DNA of 64,000 bases, from the NCBI RefSeq assembly GCF_030265065.1, contig NC_080416.1, positions 24,326,501 to 24,390,500 of the forward strand, given 5' to 3'. The DNA comes from Corythoichthys intestinalis (Eukaryota; Chordata; Actinopteri; Syngnathiformes; Syngnathidae). Every line of letters starts with the position of its first letter. The stretch's first letter is position 1. A program made the translations under genes and the position numbers. Shown piece after piece: positions 62,687 through 64,000 of this stretch. The notes below the pieces were generated by a model. It ran no database searches, had not been told where the DNA came from, and saw nothing but the letters and a program-made list of their open reading frames with translations.

Positions 62687-64000
62687 TGCAGTATTAAATC
62701 ATTGTGAAGATTTAGACTGTAGTTTTGAAATATTTTTTTTCCCGAATGTATGAATATATTAGAAATGCTCAGAGAACGAAATATTTGAAAATAGTGCTTT
62801 AAATATGACTATTTTAGATAAATATTTAAAATATTTTGAAATATATTTATACATTCAAAACATGAAAAAGTTTCCTTTTCATATTGTTTAGAATCAATTT
62901 AAAATGTATTCGAGGTTTTTAAAAATTCTAAACAAATTTGTAAAATTGAACATTCAAAACATGTTTTAAATGAATTAAAACATGATTTAAAAAAAAAAAA
63001 GATTATTTTTAAAAATATATTCAAAATATAATAAAAGAAAAAGAATAAACCGACTCAAACGAGGAGCACAGGTTCACCACTTTCCGAGCACATGATACGT
63101 TTGTTTCACCAATGAAAAAACCCCACTCAAGAACAGTCACGGCAAGCAACAAACCGACGTCGTCGCCATCGTCATTGGACGATGCAAAAAAAAAAAAAAA
63201 AAAACGCTATCTGTGGCGCTTTTAAAGACACAAACGGCCGGCACAGAAAAGACGTCCAAACATGTCAGACAACACGACACGAACATGCGTCACAATTGCT
63301 CGGTGAATTGAGTTGCCTATTTTTTTAAACTTCTTTTTTCAAAGTCAACAAAAAAAAATGTCAAACTTGATAAAAAATACGCTTCAGATGTTATTTTTTT
63401 GTACGCTTATTTCTCTTAAATGTGGACGAACAGTCAATTTTTCTCAGCCCGTTCACTGCCTTCGACTGTGATAGAAGATCACTGCCAGCCCTTTCCTGTC
63501 TAAATAGATTGGGCGTCCATCACAGTTAGCGGGTGTTTTTCACAAAACCCTTCCTATTATATTCTAATTTATGATTAAAAAAAAAAAAAACTTTCTCCGA
63601 CTTAATGTGGTTATGTAATGGATTATTTTACAGTATAATAATGACAGGTCATATAGATAACTTTGTGCTGTGGAAAAAAAAAACATTGTTTAGAAAAAAA
63701 ATGAAAATCAAACATCATAAGCAGTTACTCACAATGTTACTTATTGCGTTTTCTTTTCACCAAATACTATTTAACTTGTACTTGAGTACATTATTTTATG
63801 ACTACTTTTACTTTAGTAATATAATTTGGCTTGAAGTAACACTAATCTTACTTGAGTGAAACTTTTGGCTATTCTACCCCCCTCTGAGTATAGTAAACGA
63901 GATTGCAGGTTTCACCCGAGAAACCAAATTCAAAGCATCGCCATATTTGCTACCCCTGCAAATTTGAGAAAGAGAGGCTAATCTGTTATCAAGTTACCAC
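62687..64000. other. AT-rich intergenic DNA
   Basis: 62700-63060 is low-complexity AT-rich DNA. 63060-63330 is GC-richer but shows no supported exon. A foldback copy lies at 63446-63535. At about 63750-63886 a hAT fragment ends with CAGAGGGGGGTAGAATAGCC on the minus strand, next to ACTCAAGTAAGA and TAAAGTAAAAGTA. Confidence 0.5.
63446..63535. repeat. Foldback repeat copy 10
   Basis: It has CCGTTCACTGCCTTCGACTG and then AGATTGGGCGTCCATCACAG, inverted halves of the family core. Confidence 0.55.

Overview
The window is vertebrate nuclear DNA, almost certainly from a ray-finned (teleost) fish. Three multi-exon host genes with GT-AG introns and AATAAA signals can be read: nudC (plus, 94-3160, first exon outside the window), a brachyury/T-box gene that best matches fish tbxta (minus, 20013-22119, complete, 430 codons) and a cathepsin S-like cysteine protease (plus, 54913-56454, complete, 327 codons). 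The fish-type brachyury C-terminus and the Tc1, hAT, PIF/Harbinger and short foldback repeats all point to a teleost. The species cannot be fixed from sequence reading alone.

Layout: nudC occupies the first 3.2 kb. From 4.4 to 12.6 kb there is repeat DNA: an AT-rich inverted-repeat element, a 5.4 kb array of two copies of a family with internal monomers of about 0.3 kb, a mariner-like MITE and a dead Tc1 element carrying a LINE tail. 12.6-19.8 kb holds an element with an ACTATAA-type terminus, a 2.1 kb hAT relic with a second element inside it, and local duplications. The brachyury gene lies at 19.8-22.2 kb, with its upstream side bounded by a hAT-like element with an internal duplication (22.7-24.8 kb) and an inverted relative (25.9-27.7 kb). 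27.9-54.7 kb is a gene-free interval with nested transposons, a minisatellite inside a hAT element, one probable solo LTR, two Tc1 elements and several GC-richer unique islands that could be regulatory. The cathepsin gene follows, then a four-element nest of DNA transposons (59.0-62.7 kb) and AT-rich DNA.

The three host genes have unrelated jobs (dynein/chaperone function, mesoderm transcription factor, lysosomal protease) and do not form an operon-like unit. Most of the biology outside the genes is transposon archaeology: precise target duplications let insertion order be read in several places. I found no convincing new enzymatic or defence system. The most distinctive unexplained structure is a short foldback repeat, present about ten times, with a TTTAACTCATTGGCTGCC-like arm. 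Superfamily names rest on terminal repeats and target duplications read by eye; no alignment or database search was run, and identities are not quantified.
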